The notes under the pieces: generated by a model
Told to the model about the DNA's origin: nothing
Database searches by the model: none
The model's input: the letters and a program-made list of their open reading frames with translations, nothing else
Source of the DNA: Trichostrongylus colubriformis
Lineage: Eukaryota; Nematoda; Chromadorea; Rhabditida; Trichostrongylidae
Direction of reading: 5' to 3'
Assembly: GCA_963978905.1 (NCBI GenBank)
Contig: OZ022260.1
Location: forward strand, 41,662,259-41,726,258
DNA: 64,000 nt
Shown: one piece after another, positions 11,441-24,000 of the stretch
Position numbering within the stretch: position 1 is the stretch's first letter
How the letters are laid out: every line of letters begins with the position of its first letter
Program-made: the position numbers and the translations under genes

Positions 11441-13985
11441 TTCTCCTAAACCTAATACTATAGAGTCATTCCATAAGTAATGACGTTTTTCGAGCAAAAG
11501 TTTTTCCTAGAGAATTACAAGGTGTGCAGCAATTTATATCGTTCGAAAGGGATTTTTTGCGGTGCTCAGTTTTGAGGGTTTCAAAAAGAGCCCGATACTC
11601 AGGGTGACGAAGGGGTAGGTCCAGCCGACAGAAATCGCTCAAACCGACAAGTGATAAAACACTTTTGGAAAATCAAGCAACCATGTGTCCCGTACACCCG
11701 TACGTGCCCCATCTCTTCTGAAAGTTCCAGTAGCTGATTGATCAAGAAGTCGCGTCGTTCTCCCCTCAAATTTCTTTTTCCGAAAGCATTCACGTTCATT
11801 CAAAAAGAAAACTTTCTTTTCAAATCTCTTTCGCAGCATTGCTTCATGAACCGTTTTCTTCGAGGATTTTTCGGTTTTATCAAAAACATGTCATGATTTT
11901 TTTGGACTGCGACAGATTGAATTGCAATACTACATATGAAATAGGGTCCAGCTGACATTTCACAAATTATTTTTCAACAGAAAATTGAAGAATTCGGTCA
12001 ATGATGCTTCCCGTTTTGTGTTTACTACCTCTTCTCAACATTTCACCACTCTTGCATCGGACTGGTTGAGGAAATTTCTTCCCTTGATTCGACGAAATCG
12101 TCAAAAATCCCCAAATTGTGGTGGCAAAACCAAAGTTGGAAAGAGAATGACAAGACTTTTTCAAGCAACCAAAAGATGAAACTTATAGAAGGATCGGGAC
12201 TTAGTATGAGACAAATGATTGATTCATTAGTACGAGACAAATGACTGATTCATTTTTCGGAGTGAAAGATAATGTTCAAACTAATTGCCGGTGCGGTCAA
12301 TTTTTGTTGACTACACCAACCACTTCGCCAGCATGAAAATCTACCAAATCATGCCGGACAGAGCAAGTGAGCATGTCATTTAGTAGAGCAGAAAAATCTC
12401 TTCCGAATAAAATGCTACTTGCTGCAGAAGTTTGTAATTTTACAGGGAAAAGTTTCTATTCGAAAAAAGGAATATTACCTTGTGGAGTGACCCAAAAGAA
12501 TGTTTTTAAGTTCCTTGGTGTAGCTTGGTCACCGTCTTCATCTCATCCTCTCATTTTCCAGCTTCTTTGTTGTTGCTGATTCCCTTGAAAGCTTCAAGTG
12601 AAATTCTTTGAGGTTTCATTACCAACATTCAGAAGGAATGTTCTGGAAAAGTTGCGTGCTGTCTTTTGTTTGCAACTGGAACTGTATTGTTGGCAATATC
12701 GAAGTAATCGCTGAAGAGTTGTCCTCGACTTTTTTCAAACACTTCTACCGACATCATCGAGAGAGAGAGAGAGAAATTGATCAAGTCGGTGCAGAGACCT
12801 TTCTGTTCATCACCTCACAGTCACGTTGAGGAACTAGATGACATGAAAGCGCCTCAGCAACTGAGACCAGTGTAATTGGTTTACAACATTTCTTGATAAA
12901 GTTTCACTCGCAAAAAAGGGTTGATAAAACGTGCATTGCGGGGAGACGATGAACTTCGATTTATGATTCAACTGTGATGTGATCGAGGATCTCCTCTCTG
13001 CTTTCAAAAATGAAACTGATAGCTTGACGAAGTGCTCTTTTCGTTGTATTATTTTACTGGTGCTTGTACACCGAAATTGGTGCCGTTCAGCTTGCACTTG
13101 AATTAATGAGTTATCCGCACTCCTAACCAGAGAGTTAAACAACACTTGGAGACGAGTTTCATGAAGCTGATCAGACACGCTCTTTGGTCGCCGGTCTTAT
13201 GGCGAGGGCGGAAGGGTTTCCGCGCTAAACGAGAGTGATATTTGTATTCCGAGTGACACTCCCCTCCCCTCCCCCTGCTTATTAAACCAGGGAGCTGAAC
13301 TAATACAATAAATGATAGTTCACTTTTCCACGACATCAGAATCGACGGTGGGGTGACTGTGACTGAAAAGTCAAGAAGATTTTTCCACTTTACATAGGGG
13401 CCTATCATAAGTGCTCGCGGAAGGCTTAATAATTTTATATCTACACGTCTTGATGTGGTCGAAGTGAGCCCTGGCCCGAGACTATTCTGACTTTTGAAGT
13501 CGTGGTCCCAAAGGTCGGGATAGTCTAAAATCAGGGTAGCACCTTGCGGTGCCTGTTACGTACTAATGAGGGTCAAGAGCAGCTCCATTGGGGCCTACAA
13601 ACATTTTGTAATGTTTGGAAGGCAGTCAGAGAAAAAGCAAAACAAGCGCATGCATCAGGGACTCGAACCCTGGCGTTGAGAATCCGAGATCAGCTCGCTA
13701 TCTGCTGCTGCATTGACCAGAGGCAATCCTTACTTGAGGCGACATTGTGAGATTCAAGTGAGAGTCGTTTGCTCATGCTTGCTCAGTAACGAATGGACCG
13801 TGCTAGAATAGAGCCGCGGTTTTTGTGTGAGAATGCGTGCTTTTGTCGTTGCGAATTTTCAAAATCTTAAAAGTCATAACATTCCACTTTGTCACATAAA
13901 TGACAATAGTTTTCGAGACTGCAGAGGTAGAGGGTTTTCGTACTGAATGGAAACCCGCTGGTTTGCCATGTTTAAAGAATATGGG
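11441..13985. other. Unassigned DNA between the Helitron and a MITE
   Basis: I see no recognisable protein or RNA here. A short GA run lies at about 12761-12773. The words 'agtcattccataagtaatg' near 11463 resemble the start of mariner-type elements, but I could not find a matching inverted end. Confidence 0.3.
13640..13725 (-). ncRNA. tRNA-like sequence (probable tRNA-derived repeat)
   Basis: On the minus strand an A-box-like TAGCGAGCTG is followed about 30 nt later by a perfect B box, GGTTCGAGTCC, flanked by a short stem (CAGG..CCTG). I could not fold a full acceptor stem, so this is more likely a SINE head or pseudo-tRNA than a functional tRNA. Confidence 0.3.
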
Positions 13986-14006
13986 ACCGGGCCTAAGGAG
14001 TTAGGT

Positions 14007-14229
14007 TGTGTGGCGTTTAGCTGAATTTTCGCGCGGCTGCCCGCGGCGAGCGGCGCCGAGAGTGCGGGTTGTTTGTAGTCTTGTCCGAATTTCCGAAGCT
14101 TCCAATCTGCAATCTTTGAATTTCCCTCACAGTACCAGCTCATTGTGCACTCCTGCGTGAAATTTCAAACGACTGCGGCAGGTCGTATTGACAGCGCCGC
14201 GAAGCGAAAATCCGACCAATCGCCACACA
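14007..14229. mobile_element. TIR MITE, copy 1 (ends TGTGTGGCG...CGCCACACA)
   Basis: The left end TTGTGTGGCG continues to a GAATTTTCGCGCGGC stretch. The right end GCGAAAATCCGACCAATCGCCACACA is the inverse form. The interior shares many blocks, in the same order, with 31559-31819, for example 'TTCCGAAGCTT.CAA.CTGCAATCTTTGAA'. No protein is encoded, and the target duplication is unclear. Confidence 0.7.
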
Positions 14230-14387
14230 CCCAAAGAAAGATATCCCAAGTTCAAACCTCATGAGCTCGCTCGTTGTAATGGAAGTAAAAGTTTTGATAC
14301 TTTTAATTTTTGATAACTGCTGTTTATCGCCGCAGCTCGCGATGCGGAAGTTACTACAAGGATGCTGAGTTATGGGCAAAAGCTTCA

Positions 14388-14455
14388 GTGTCGGGACTCG
14401 AACCCGCACTTCATCCTTTCCGGGGATATGTGCTAATCCATTACACTACCGACAC
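14388..14455 (-). ncRNA. tRNA-like unit, left copy (damaged)
   Basis: This is the minus-strand counterpart of the unit at 14748-14820. The A-box region and the B box GGTTCGAGTCC are kept. Four bases (TCCG) are missing just before the 3' acceptor strand, which breaks the acceptor stem. Confidence 0.5.
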
Positions 14456-14747
14456 CACCTTCACCTTAACTCAGCTTTTGAATGGTATATTTACCATAGC
14501 TTATCAGCACTCACACGTATAACGTGTTGAGCCTGTTGGCCAATATCGGCATCGAACCGTGAAGCTGAAAGCTTTAGTAATGATTTTGGTACTTTTAATT
14601 TTTGATAGCTGCTGTTTATCGCCGCAGTTCGCAATGCGAAAGTTACTACAAGGATGTTGAGTTATACTTAACATCCTTGTAGTAATCAACATCCTTGTAG
14701 TAACTATGGTAAATATACCATTCAAAAGCTGAGTTAAGGTGAAGGTG

Positions 14748-14820
14748 GTGTCGGTAGTGTAATGGATTAGCACATATCCCCGGAAAGGATGAAGTGCGGG
14801 TTCGAGTCCCGTCCGACACT
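14748..14820 (+). ncRNA. tRNA-like unit, right copy (folds as a cloverleaf)
   Basis: The acceptor strands GTGTCGG and CCGACAC pair perfectly. A short D stem (GTG/CAC), an anticodon stem (TATCC/GGATG with one wobble) and a T arm (CGGG..CCCG, containing TTCGAGT) follow. The seven-base anticodon loop is CCGGAAA. It has C rather than U at position 33 and would give anticodon GGA (serine), yet there is no long variable arm. It is probably a tRNA-derived repeat, but it could be an unusual tRNA. Confidence 0.5.
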
Positions 14821-15307
14821 GAAGCTTTTGCCCATAACTCAGCATCCTTGTAGGAAGTAAAAGTGTTCCAAAAAGTTTCCTTCCCTTTTTTTGAAGCATC
14901 GTTGTATGCTTACTCGCCATTTCTCTTTGGGACTTTTTGTCTTAGCAACAGGCTTTCAAGTTGTTGCACTCTGTTAATATATGATTGTTACGTTCATCCG
15001 AACCTGTTCTGCTTAGTTCTTAAGGCGTCGTGAGGGGAGACGTATGATATATGGTGGAGTTAGATGCTGATAAGCCTAGGGTGATGGCAAATGATGAAAA
15101 TGTGGTGAGGCGGTTAATGACCGCAGTACATAGCCGTCACATTTTATCCACTACAACGTCAATCGATTCCTTGAAATTTTAATTTGACAGGAAAATAGAG
15201 GCAGACAAAGAAGCCTTTTGTAATACCAATTTGAAGAGATAACCAATTCGTAGGGATATGGATTTTTATAAATTGCGCGAATATCGCATCACGGCACGCA
15301 CAGGCTA

Positions 15308-15525
15308 ACCAAGCCTACCATCCCTCCGGGGTCGGTAAATTGGCACCAGACTCGTCTGGCAGGATAAAAGCTCTAGGTGATACATCGACTGGCCACGGCA
15401 AGTCATTGTATAGGCCACATTACATTCACCAGCCACTGCCATTCTGAATGGAACTAGAATGTGCGGCGTATCCTAGAAAGGGATTGATCAGCGCCGAAAA
15501 ACTTTATCCTTTTTTATCTTTACTT
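15308..15525 (+). mobile_element. SINE copy 1 (5'-truncated)
   Basis: It shares, in order, 'CCATCCCTC.GGGGTCGG', 'CAGACTCGTCTGG', 'GTCATTGTATAGGCCACA' and 'GCGCCGAAAAACTTTATCC' with the SINE copies at 52027-52322 and 55900-56098. The tRNA-like head is missing here. Confidence 0.7.
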
Positions 15526-18097
15526 CAAACACTCCAAAAATCGCACAGTTTCATCGCAACGCTGCAATCAAAGTGTGAGAAGATGAGATAAGGCTGCAGA
15601 AAACTATAGGAAATGGTTTCGCTAGAATAGTTTGCACTAACTTACTTTCAGTACTGATACTTTTTCCCAGCGAAGAAATGGCCAAAATTAAATTTGACAC
15701 TTAATAGAATTGATCGGTAAAGGTCCTCTAGTTTCCCTGTTTTCAAAACGAAAGCAGAGGTGAAAAGAATTAAGGCAAATCATCGACGAGACAAGTTTTC
15801 ACTGACCCAATTTTCCTTTTAGATTTCTGCTTACTCTTAGAATCTAAGCAAACATTTCTTGTTACTATTTTGAACTTGATGGTATTAATGTATGAAGTTT
15901 TTACAGTTTTTCAAACACTTTCGCTGCAGCATGTCATTTTGATTATCTTTGATAGGTGGCTGAACTCCGCAACAAATTTGCAACATTTGAGTTATACGAA
16001 ATTCATTCGAAATAATTCGTATTCGAAATGATTCGAATTACTTTGAGGTTTTTGCCTTTTTTAAAAAAAGATTTGATTCGTCGAATTACTTTGAGATCTT
16101 TGCCTTTCTTGAAAGAAAAAAATTGATTGGCAAGTTTGGAATTTGCAAATGAATTATTTTCTCAAGAAAGGCAATGACCACACAGTAATTCGATTGTTTG
16201 TGACATCTCGAGATGTTCCGTGAAGCGGTTAGGAAACGTGAGGAGAAAAGTTGCTGACGTTAATTCTCAAACGGGAGAAATGGTAGCACTCGTAGGAACA
16301 TCAAACTGGGATAATAGGTAATGGATGGGGTTGGACAGTATGATGAGCGAAAGGTGTGCTGGGATACAAAAAAAAAGAAAAAAACGATTGTGAAATATCA
16401 CCCATGTTCACGCTTTAGTTGGTTCGAGCAGGTAAAACACAGCAAGGCTCTCATACCTATGTACGAGATCCTGTAATTAAGGTCAAACCAATTATAAAAA
16501 CTGTTAAGGTTATTCGTGTGCTGCTTTGCCGAACGAGGTTTTTAGGTGAATCAATTTTTGTTAATGGCCTGACGTTTCGACACTTTCATCATCTTTAGAG
16601 GCCCTGTGATCCACCGCGAGTGGTAGGACGTTGCTACCGGCTCGTGTCAGTATAATGTGCGACTCTATTTAAAAAATGTGAAATGTGCGTCTGAATTCAA
16701 TCATGGCTACAACTCTGAGGGGGTTAGGGTACGTTTTCGTTGATCATCTCATGTAGCTGTGTATTCAGCGTTTCAACGACAGTTCATGCTTCTGTGCATT
16801 TTTTTGATTCGGCCATGCTAGGGAAAACGGCGAAAAAAAGGGTGAAAAAAAATACAATGGGAAAAAGTGCTAGTTTTGCACGGTTGACTTATTCATGTTG
16901 TGGCGCTCATCAACTAATAATAAGATGTAGCACGAGGACAGCGGCTTTCTTGAAGCTTATGAAATAGGAAAGCAATTGAGTATAGGACAGCGCGTGTTTG
17001 AAATAGTGATTCAGGGCTCAAAATATCAAATGAAATGGAGGAGAGGTTTAATTGGATTAGGCCATGTACTCGAATACTGTTCAAAACCGCGATAAAAACA
17101 TTTGAATGAGAATATGAACTGTTCAACAGATTAGACCAACTGAGTCGTTTCAACAAAATTTGCTAGTGTTTTGCGTCGTTTTCAGCTATTGTGGGCAAAA
17201 TTGACGGTGGGTAGAGAGTAAGAAAGGCCACGCTAATGAATTTAGGTTAGAGCAGGAAGAAATTTGTAGTCCTAATTTGCGAAGATCGATTGATATCTTG
17301 TCTCTTGATATGCATACATATATTAAACCTTGGCATTGTTCTGTCCCAATGCTTCATGTTGATTATATGTGTATGAAAAAGAGTGGACTTCCGAAGTTTT
17401 ATTCTTAAATACACAAAAAAGCTTTCACAAAATGGGTTGCAAAAACGGTTGCCGAAGGATTCTGAGCTTTATAGGCAAGCTATTCATAGCCTTGTGCCTT
17501 TATCATGCCGATAATGAATTCCTCTAAAATCTATTTTGTAGCATTTCAGGCTTGATAAAGGCGCTATGCGTGGAAAGTTTGCAAATAAGGCTGAAAATTT
17601 TTTTGCGACTCATTTTGTGAGAGCTTCATTGAGTCTTTGGAATGAAATCTTGGAAGTCTCACATTGTTTCGCACAATATTAAGCCGTTCAGTTATTCTTG
17701 ATGAAAGCTTTCTTTCTGAAATTCTCATTACTGTAAGCGAACTCATCTTGCGCTTACGTGGACCATGACAAATTTGATCGGAATTAACACATTTGTTCTC
17801 TGTTCATTCAATCCTCTCCAACCTCATACAGTGGTTTTGGTGTAATTCTTTGTGACGTCACTTTCTCGTTTCCTAATTCCCTTGCTGGTGAAATGTTCAT
17901 TGGTTACCAGTTTAGCGCTTACTTATCGTGTACTTCATCTGGGATGGCTTTGTCGACCTAAGAGGTGTTCGCTCTAAACCTTGTCCTACCTTCGCCCGCT
18001 TGTGGGCGGAATAGGGCGGGGGAGGGGGCGGTCGGGGTAGAGCTAGCCCTGACACGTGTACAACCTGGCCACACTCGCAAATTCCCACTGAAGGACG
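15526..18097. other. Upstream region of the DOMON gene, no other gene recognised
   Basis: An AT-rich patch at about 15990-16160 repeats 'GAATTACTTTGAG.TTTTTGCCTTT' in direct and inverted form. Around 16557-16615 the minus strand reads DDESVETSGH followed by a stop, like the tail of Penelope-type elements. A GC-rich block at 17990-18030 (GGGCGG runs) lies about 70-100 bp before the DOMON gene start and may belong to its promoter. Nothing else was recognised. Confidence 0.35.
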
Positions 18098-21000
18098 ATG
18101 TGGATGGTGTCGCCGTGGGTTCTTCTCGTCGTCATTTCGCCGATTCTCATCAACGCTAAATCAGTGGGTGGAATCGAACTCAAGGTATTCACTCGTGTCT
18201 GTGTATGCTTGCGTGTGACCTTGCCAGAAACCGCTCATTTCATGTCGATGGCCATGCCATACTGGCTAAATCGCCATTGTAATCCGCCCTTTCTCGTTAC
18301 CGTGAATTCATAAAACCTTGCCGATTTCAGCCCTTAATCCGTCCATTTCACGGCGAAATATTGAAGTGTTTCTGTTTAGAATCCATCATGTTCCTATACA
18401 AACGATGCCATGCACATGTCATGGCTCTACGATGATGCCAGTAATGAGATCGTCTTTAAAATGACTGCCAAATCGAGGGGCTTCAAGAACTTCTGGGCTG
18501 GTGTCTTTTTCGGAGAAGATGATCCGGTAGGAAGTGTGATGGGAGGACTGCAGGAACAAACGGTTGAAACGGCGGATGCTTTTCAGGTTGATGCACTTGG
18601 AATTTATGTTAGAAATGGCCAAATTGGTGTGATGGATGGACACGTTGTCCAAGGCGATCGGATCGAGCTGGATAATCACACTAATGTGCAATCACTGCAG
18701 TTTGACCTACAGAACGATGTGGTAACAGCAGAATTCGCTCGTCCATCGTATACCAACGACCGTTTCGATGCGGACCTCTCGAACTGCATTGTACGTGATT
18801 TTCTCACCTTTTATAAGCTTACTATTGCATTATGGTAACGCTCCCTAGTGTCACAATGACATTCGAGTATGGTCTCAAAGCGAAACCTGATTTCATGTCA
18901 CATTTAACTTTTCTGGAGCCAACCGTGACATTCCCAAACCCACAGACCCCTTTGAGGCGATTTGGTGGCGCCATCACGAGAATCCCGTGATAGGAAAGGG
19001 AGTATGGGAGGGGCTGCAGGAGGGACGATGTTGAAAATTTGGCTAGTTTGGACAGGCCCATGAAAAATATCTCTCGATATTGTGATAGGTGCTATCGCAG
19101 TGAGGGGGGGGCATCCCACTATTGCATTATTCTTACCTAGCCTAAAGGGAGAAAGGAACCCCTTCAAGGATCTCTCTAGGATGCTTAGATGAGCAACTTT
19201 TCGTAAGATGCCCCACCCCCATTGCGATGGCACCTTGTAATAATTCGGAGAGTGATTTTCAGGAAGCCAGGTAAAACGGAATCGGTTCGATGCGCATAGG
19301 GAAACTGGTTTTCTACTTACTCCAATAAGAGCAAAATATTTGAAACTTATTTCCTACTTATTTCTAGAATTTTCTAATTTTTATTCTTCTGAGCTTTGAT
19401 GAGAAGGGCTCTACATGTCACGTTGTTGTTTTCTTTATGCAAACAAGGATAACTGGTTTCATGTCGAGATTAATGGGCTTGTATCGTAGGCCTGTCATCA
19501 CCGATTTATGAGGCTATACATTGACGTGGCCAGACGCAACATCTTGTTTGATAAGCGAAAGATCAACGTTGTATCATTGATGGATTAGGCTTATGTGGGT
19601 GCGAAGATGCTTTAAACACTGCTTGGAATGTTTTTCTAACTTGAATGGTTGATGATGAAATCGATGAGAGTTAATCGACTGCGTCGGAACGCGAGACCCA
19701 TTCCGATGTGATCTGGAAGCCTTCAAGAGCGCAGTAATTCACGGGAAATTGAAAATGTATTACTTTTGAAGAACAGTCATCATTCCTGATGTATCACTCG
19801 AACAGCCATCATGTAAGAAGAATGTCGCGTGAAAGAGAAACTCGTTCTACAATTTGAGAGTGCTTGAATTGAGGAAAGAAAGTTCTTCGAAATTGTAGCA
19901 CTCTTTGATAGGGCCCTTTTTAGGTAGGGTTGTAGTATCGAATGCAGCATAAGTCTCTTCAATTGTACTATGGCAACCGTGAGATCATTTCGAAATTAAG
20001 GAGAAAAAGCTAAGTGGCTAGGAATGTGTGTGGGCACTTATACGTGGGCGAGATTGATCTGTCGTTCTTAAGTGCTTCTTTATTCTCAAAAATTTTCAGT
20101 TTTTATTAAAAGAATAACAAATGTTGTATTTGCCTAATGTGGGCCGCATGCAAAGTTTCACGAGAAAAAATGCGGATGTGGCTGTAAGACAGCACCACAA
20201 AGTCTCGGCCGGGTGGTAGGGGCCTTCAAGCAAGTGCCCACCCCGTCGTCCGCCGCTGTCGGATATGCATAGGAACAGAAAGTTAACAGTAAACAGTCCC
20301 ACTCTCCGTTCCCAACCGCGGCGGACAACGGGACGGGGCTTTTACTCGGAGGCCTGCCCACCCGCCAAGAATTCGTGGTGCCACATGTTGGCCAAATTCT
20401 CAGTTTCTCGCGTGAAGCACTGCATACGGCCCTTATTAGGAAAACACAACGTAAATACATGGGTAACAAAAAAACCAATTTTTCCGTGGACGATTCTTTC
20501 GAGCACTCTTTTATTTGTTCAGCTAGCTTATTTGCTACGATGTCGTAATGGTGCTGTGCAGTGATACCTGGGGTACTTCTTTCAGAGAAACCGTTATCCT
20601 AGAGGTGTTAAGGCGATTCCGATAAATTCTCGATGATTTCAACTTTTAGAATTTTTTCAATTGAAATTTGCTCAATGTAAAGGAACTGTGGCAGCGCATT
20701 ATGTTACGCAGTATCCTATAGCTAGGAAGAATTTCAGTTGTGTGAAATTATTTCTATATGCGGAAGCTCGCAAATAAAAAGTGGTTCCCCTTCTTCGGGA
20801 CTCTTTGTCCCTCTCTAGGCTTGAACAGTCCTTTTTCTACCCTTTTTTCACAATGGCATAGAGGGTCCTGTAGATCAATTAGGATTGTTGCAGCTTGTAA
20901 ATACTACTCTTTGTCAAATTAGCGGCATTGAATGGGACTTGAGTGCATGGCGCAATCCTAGCTTAGGGCATGGTTGAGGTCCAGGCCAATCTCTTTATCC

Positions 21001-24000
21001 TTCGAACCCTCTATTTATTTTTTTTGTTACGGTATCCTGTATCCTCTCTATTTATGTGAGCATGAAATACCTTCTATCGTGTTGGCATGGGCATTATTGA
21101 TATAGCATATCTGTAGAAGATTCTGGAATTTCTTATGACATTCTCCTTCATTACATCTGCAGGAACCAGTTGGAACTAGTGCATATGTGGGCTAGACAAG
21201 ATAACGAGGTGGTATTGTTGTTCAGAGGTAGCACAAGTCACACAGTTCCTGTCTAGGGCCTCATTCCTTGGCCTCTAGCGATAAAAAAAAAACTTGCCAA
21301 AGAAATCTTACCACCCGAAGTAGTGGAAGTAGTTCCACTACATGACGGGGGGAAGCGGACAGGTGATGTGATTAATCCCCGTCTAGTCTCACTATATGTC
21401 ATTCATACACACCACACGACCTAAAACCGGTTATAAGTTGTGGTCAGAGGCGGCTAAACGGTCGTATAGACATTATTAAACATGATCTGATAAGCCACCA
21501 AAGCTGATTAATTTGTTTTAGACGTTCTTCTTCCCGAAGGAAATCGTTAAAATTCGTAGAAATGGTAGAGTGGTGGTTCCTGATCGAATGGAAATTCGAC
21601 GGATATGCGATATACCGGTGACGTGCAGCAACAAGGATCACACTTCAGGTATGCTTACCGTCGAGATTCATCATCTTTTATACAAATGTGTGAAAATTCA
21701 ATTGATAAAAAGTTATTGGATTTTTCGGAATTCAATATTGTGATGTTTATTACGTTTCAATGGTCTTAGAGAAAAAAAAAGCTAAAAAAACAGAATCTCA
21801 CGCATTACAATCCAAGGTCGCTTAAAAGGACCGTAGAGAAAACTGCAAAATTATTGGAACCTGCTGAAAGTCGGAAAACCGGTCGAAATTATTGTAATCG
21901 TAATGGCATTTGTGTTCGTATTCTGTCAAGTTTTGAAAATATTTGGGAATCTTTTCGTAAAACGAATGAATCACATTTGTTGCACTTGAGGGGGAGGGAA
22001 TAGGTTAACAGGTTTGATTCGCTGAAAAGCCATAAAGGAGAAGGACAAATGGAGGTGATTGAAGCCGTGTGCAAGTCATCTAACTAGTAAAGATCTTGGA
22101 AGAGGGAGCACCTTAAAGGAACCGGAAGGGGGTCCGAAACAAGAGAAAGATGCAAAGAAATGAGCATTTTGTAACGAACACTCAAGGTTAGAAGCGATAA
22201 TAGGCGAAAAAACCCGGACTCAAAAGCGCGACGCTGCGGCGCGTATTCGCATCCCATTCGCATCAGCGCATCCATTCCGAGTTGTCCGCTGTAGGAGACG
22301 GGCCGTGGGCCAACGTTAGTCGTAGCATCTGACTCCCAGCGTGGTGGAGCAACCATTCCCAACTACATTAGCATTCATGTAAGTACATCTAGAAACAATA
22401 TAAGAAAGAATAAAGTAAAAAGTAAAAAGAAAAACAAATTTCTAATAGAAACATTTCATTTTGGCACCATGCCAAGGCGTCAAATTGGCGAGTTTGTGCA
22501 ATGGCGGCCACTTAAACTCGTCCACACTACGTCTGTTCCACCGTAAGCCAAAATTACCCCCTTCTGGTGTCTTTAAAGCCATCTTGTTCCTAGCGAGTGG
22601 CGCGCATAATGTGAAGTATAGGTATAGAGTTTCGGATTGTAGTAAATTTAGAAGCAAGAAATCTACTTGGTAAAACTTGGAGTAAGGATATTTATTGAAA
22701 AATATGTGATAGATGATCGATTAAGTCGACTGAGGCGCAGCGGTTGAAGTAGCTCCATATGTTGCTACGATCGGAGTACTGAATCCATCCAGGCACTCTA
22801 TTGTGCCTTCGCTTGGGTTGTTATCAGATTTTTATGGACACGCAACACTTTGAAATCGATTAGCTTCTATAAATTTTATTGCATAGAAATTGTCTTTCAC
22901 CTTGTCATCCTCTCGACTGTCGAGTTTCGAGCAGATATTAGCACCCCTCGACCGAAATGAACAAGAGGAGCAAGAGAGTTTATCAAAGTACCTTGGCTCT
23001 TCGTAGGTCAGCAAAAAAACTCGATAGATTGCAGCTTTTGTCGAGCGTTCGTGAAGATGTGTGACAGTCAGGTTCTCGTTCTTTTTGTACTTTTTTGACG
23101 GGTACAATACGCTTTCAAGTACCTCTGCGATTGTCAATAGAATAAATAATAAATGAATAGATGAATAAGTAAATAAGTAGATGAGACAATTACCAAATAA
23201 GTAAAACAATTGAGAAGGTTGCTTGATTCCTTGAAATTCCAGCATGTTTGAAGCGATGATGGAATGAAAGATTTACTTTTTGCTCCTAATGACCGCTGAA
23301 CTCAAAGCCAATAGAAACATTATCATATGTACATCAATACAGGGGGTCTTACACCAAAGAACACCATCATATAGGGGTCTTACATAACACTCGATATTTT
23401 TGCTTCATTTTCACCTCAATTCAAGTTGAACGCTTATACTTCGGGCTCGATTCCCCAGCGCATAGTTAGGAATGCTGCTATTTTGCCAGTTCATAGCCGA
23501 GGCCTCTTCCTCTTAATATTTCCTTTGCTTATTTCTCTTATTTCTTGAAGCTCATTTCATGTTGATTTGTAGAACTTGAACTTCTCGTAGAGACAAGGCT
23601 GACCCCACAAGATGTCGACTCTTGAAAAGTTCAATCAGTTTCAAAGCCCTATGACGTTCGTTCGTAACTGCATTTGGGTCGTTTACCGCCTTTGTCTTAG
23701 TAGTTGTATCGATTTCCGAACAATGACGCACATTAATCTGCCAAAGCTAGTGAAAAGGGACTGTCTTCCATAGTTCCTTCAGTGTACGAGTGGGGCAGCT
23801 TCAAGTCGAGGCTGCTCAGTGAGGGGACGGCGAACACCAAAAGAGACCGCAATTTGCGAATCATCTCCTCGCATGGCACTCAAGAGAGTGCGTCTGGTTT
23901 GTATTCAAGATGCTGTCCAACACGACCACTTTTTACGTAACAACCCAACTTTGTCGCGAGGTGTAATTGATCTCACGATAATGTGAATCGAACAAAGATC

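Larger units (their letters stand above)
14284..14868. repeat. Inverted repeat carrying two tRNA-like units
   Basis: The left arm (about 14284-14515) contains the word 'ACTACAAGGATGCTGAGTTA', a tRNA-like unit, and 'TTGAATGGTATATTTACCAT'. The right arm (about 14665-14868) holds the same blocks inverted. Between them, 14575-14660 repeats the outer part of the left arm in direct orientation. The element is therefore an inverted dimer with an extra partial copy. Confidence 0.8.
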
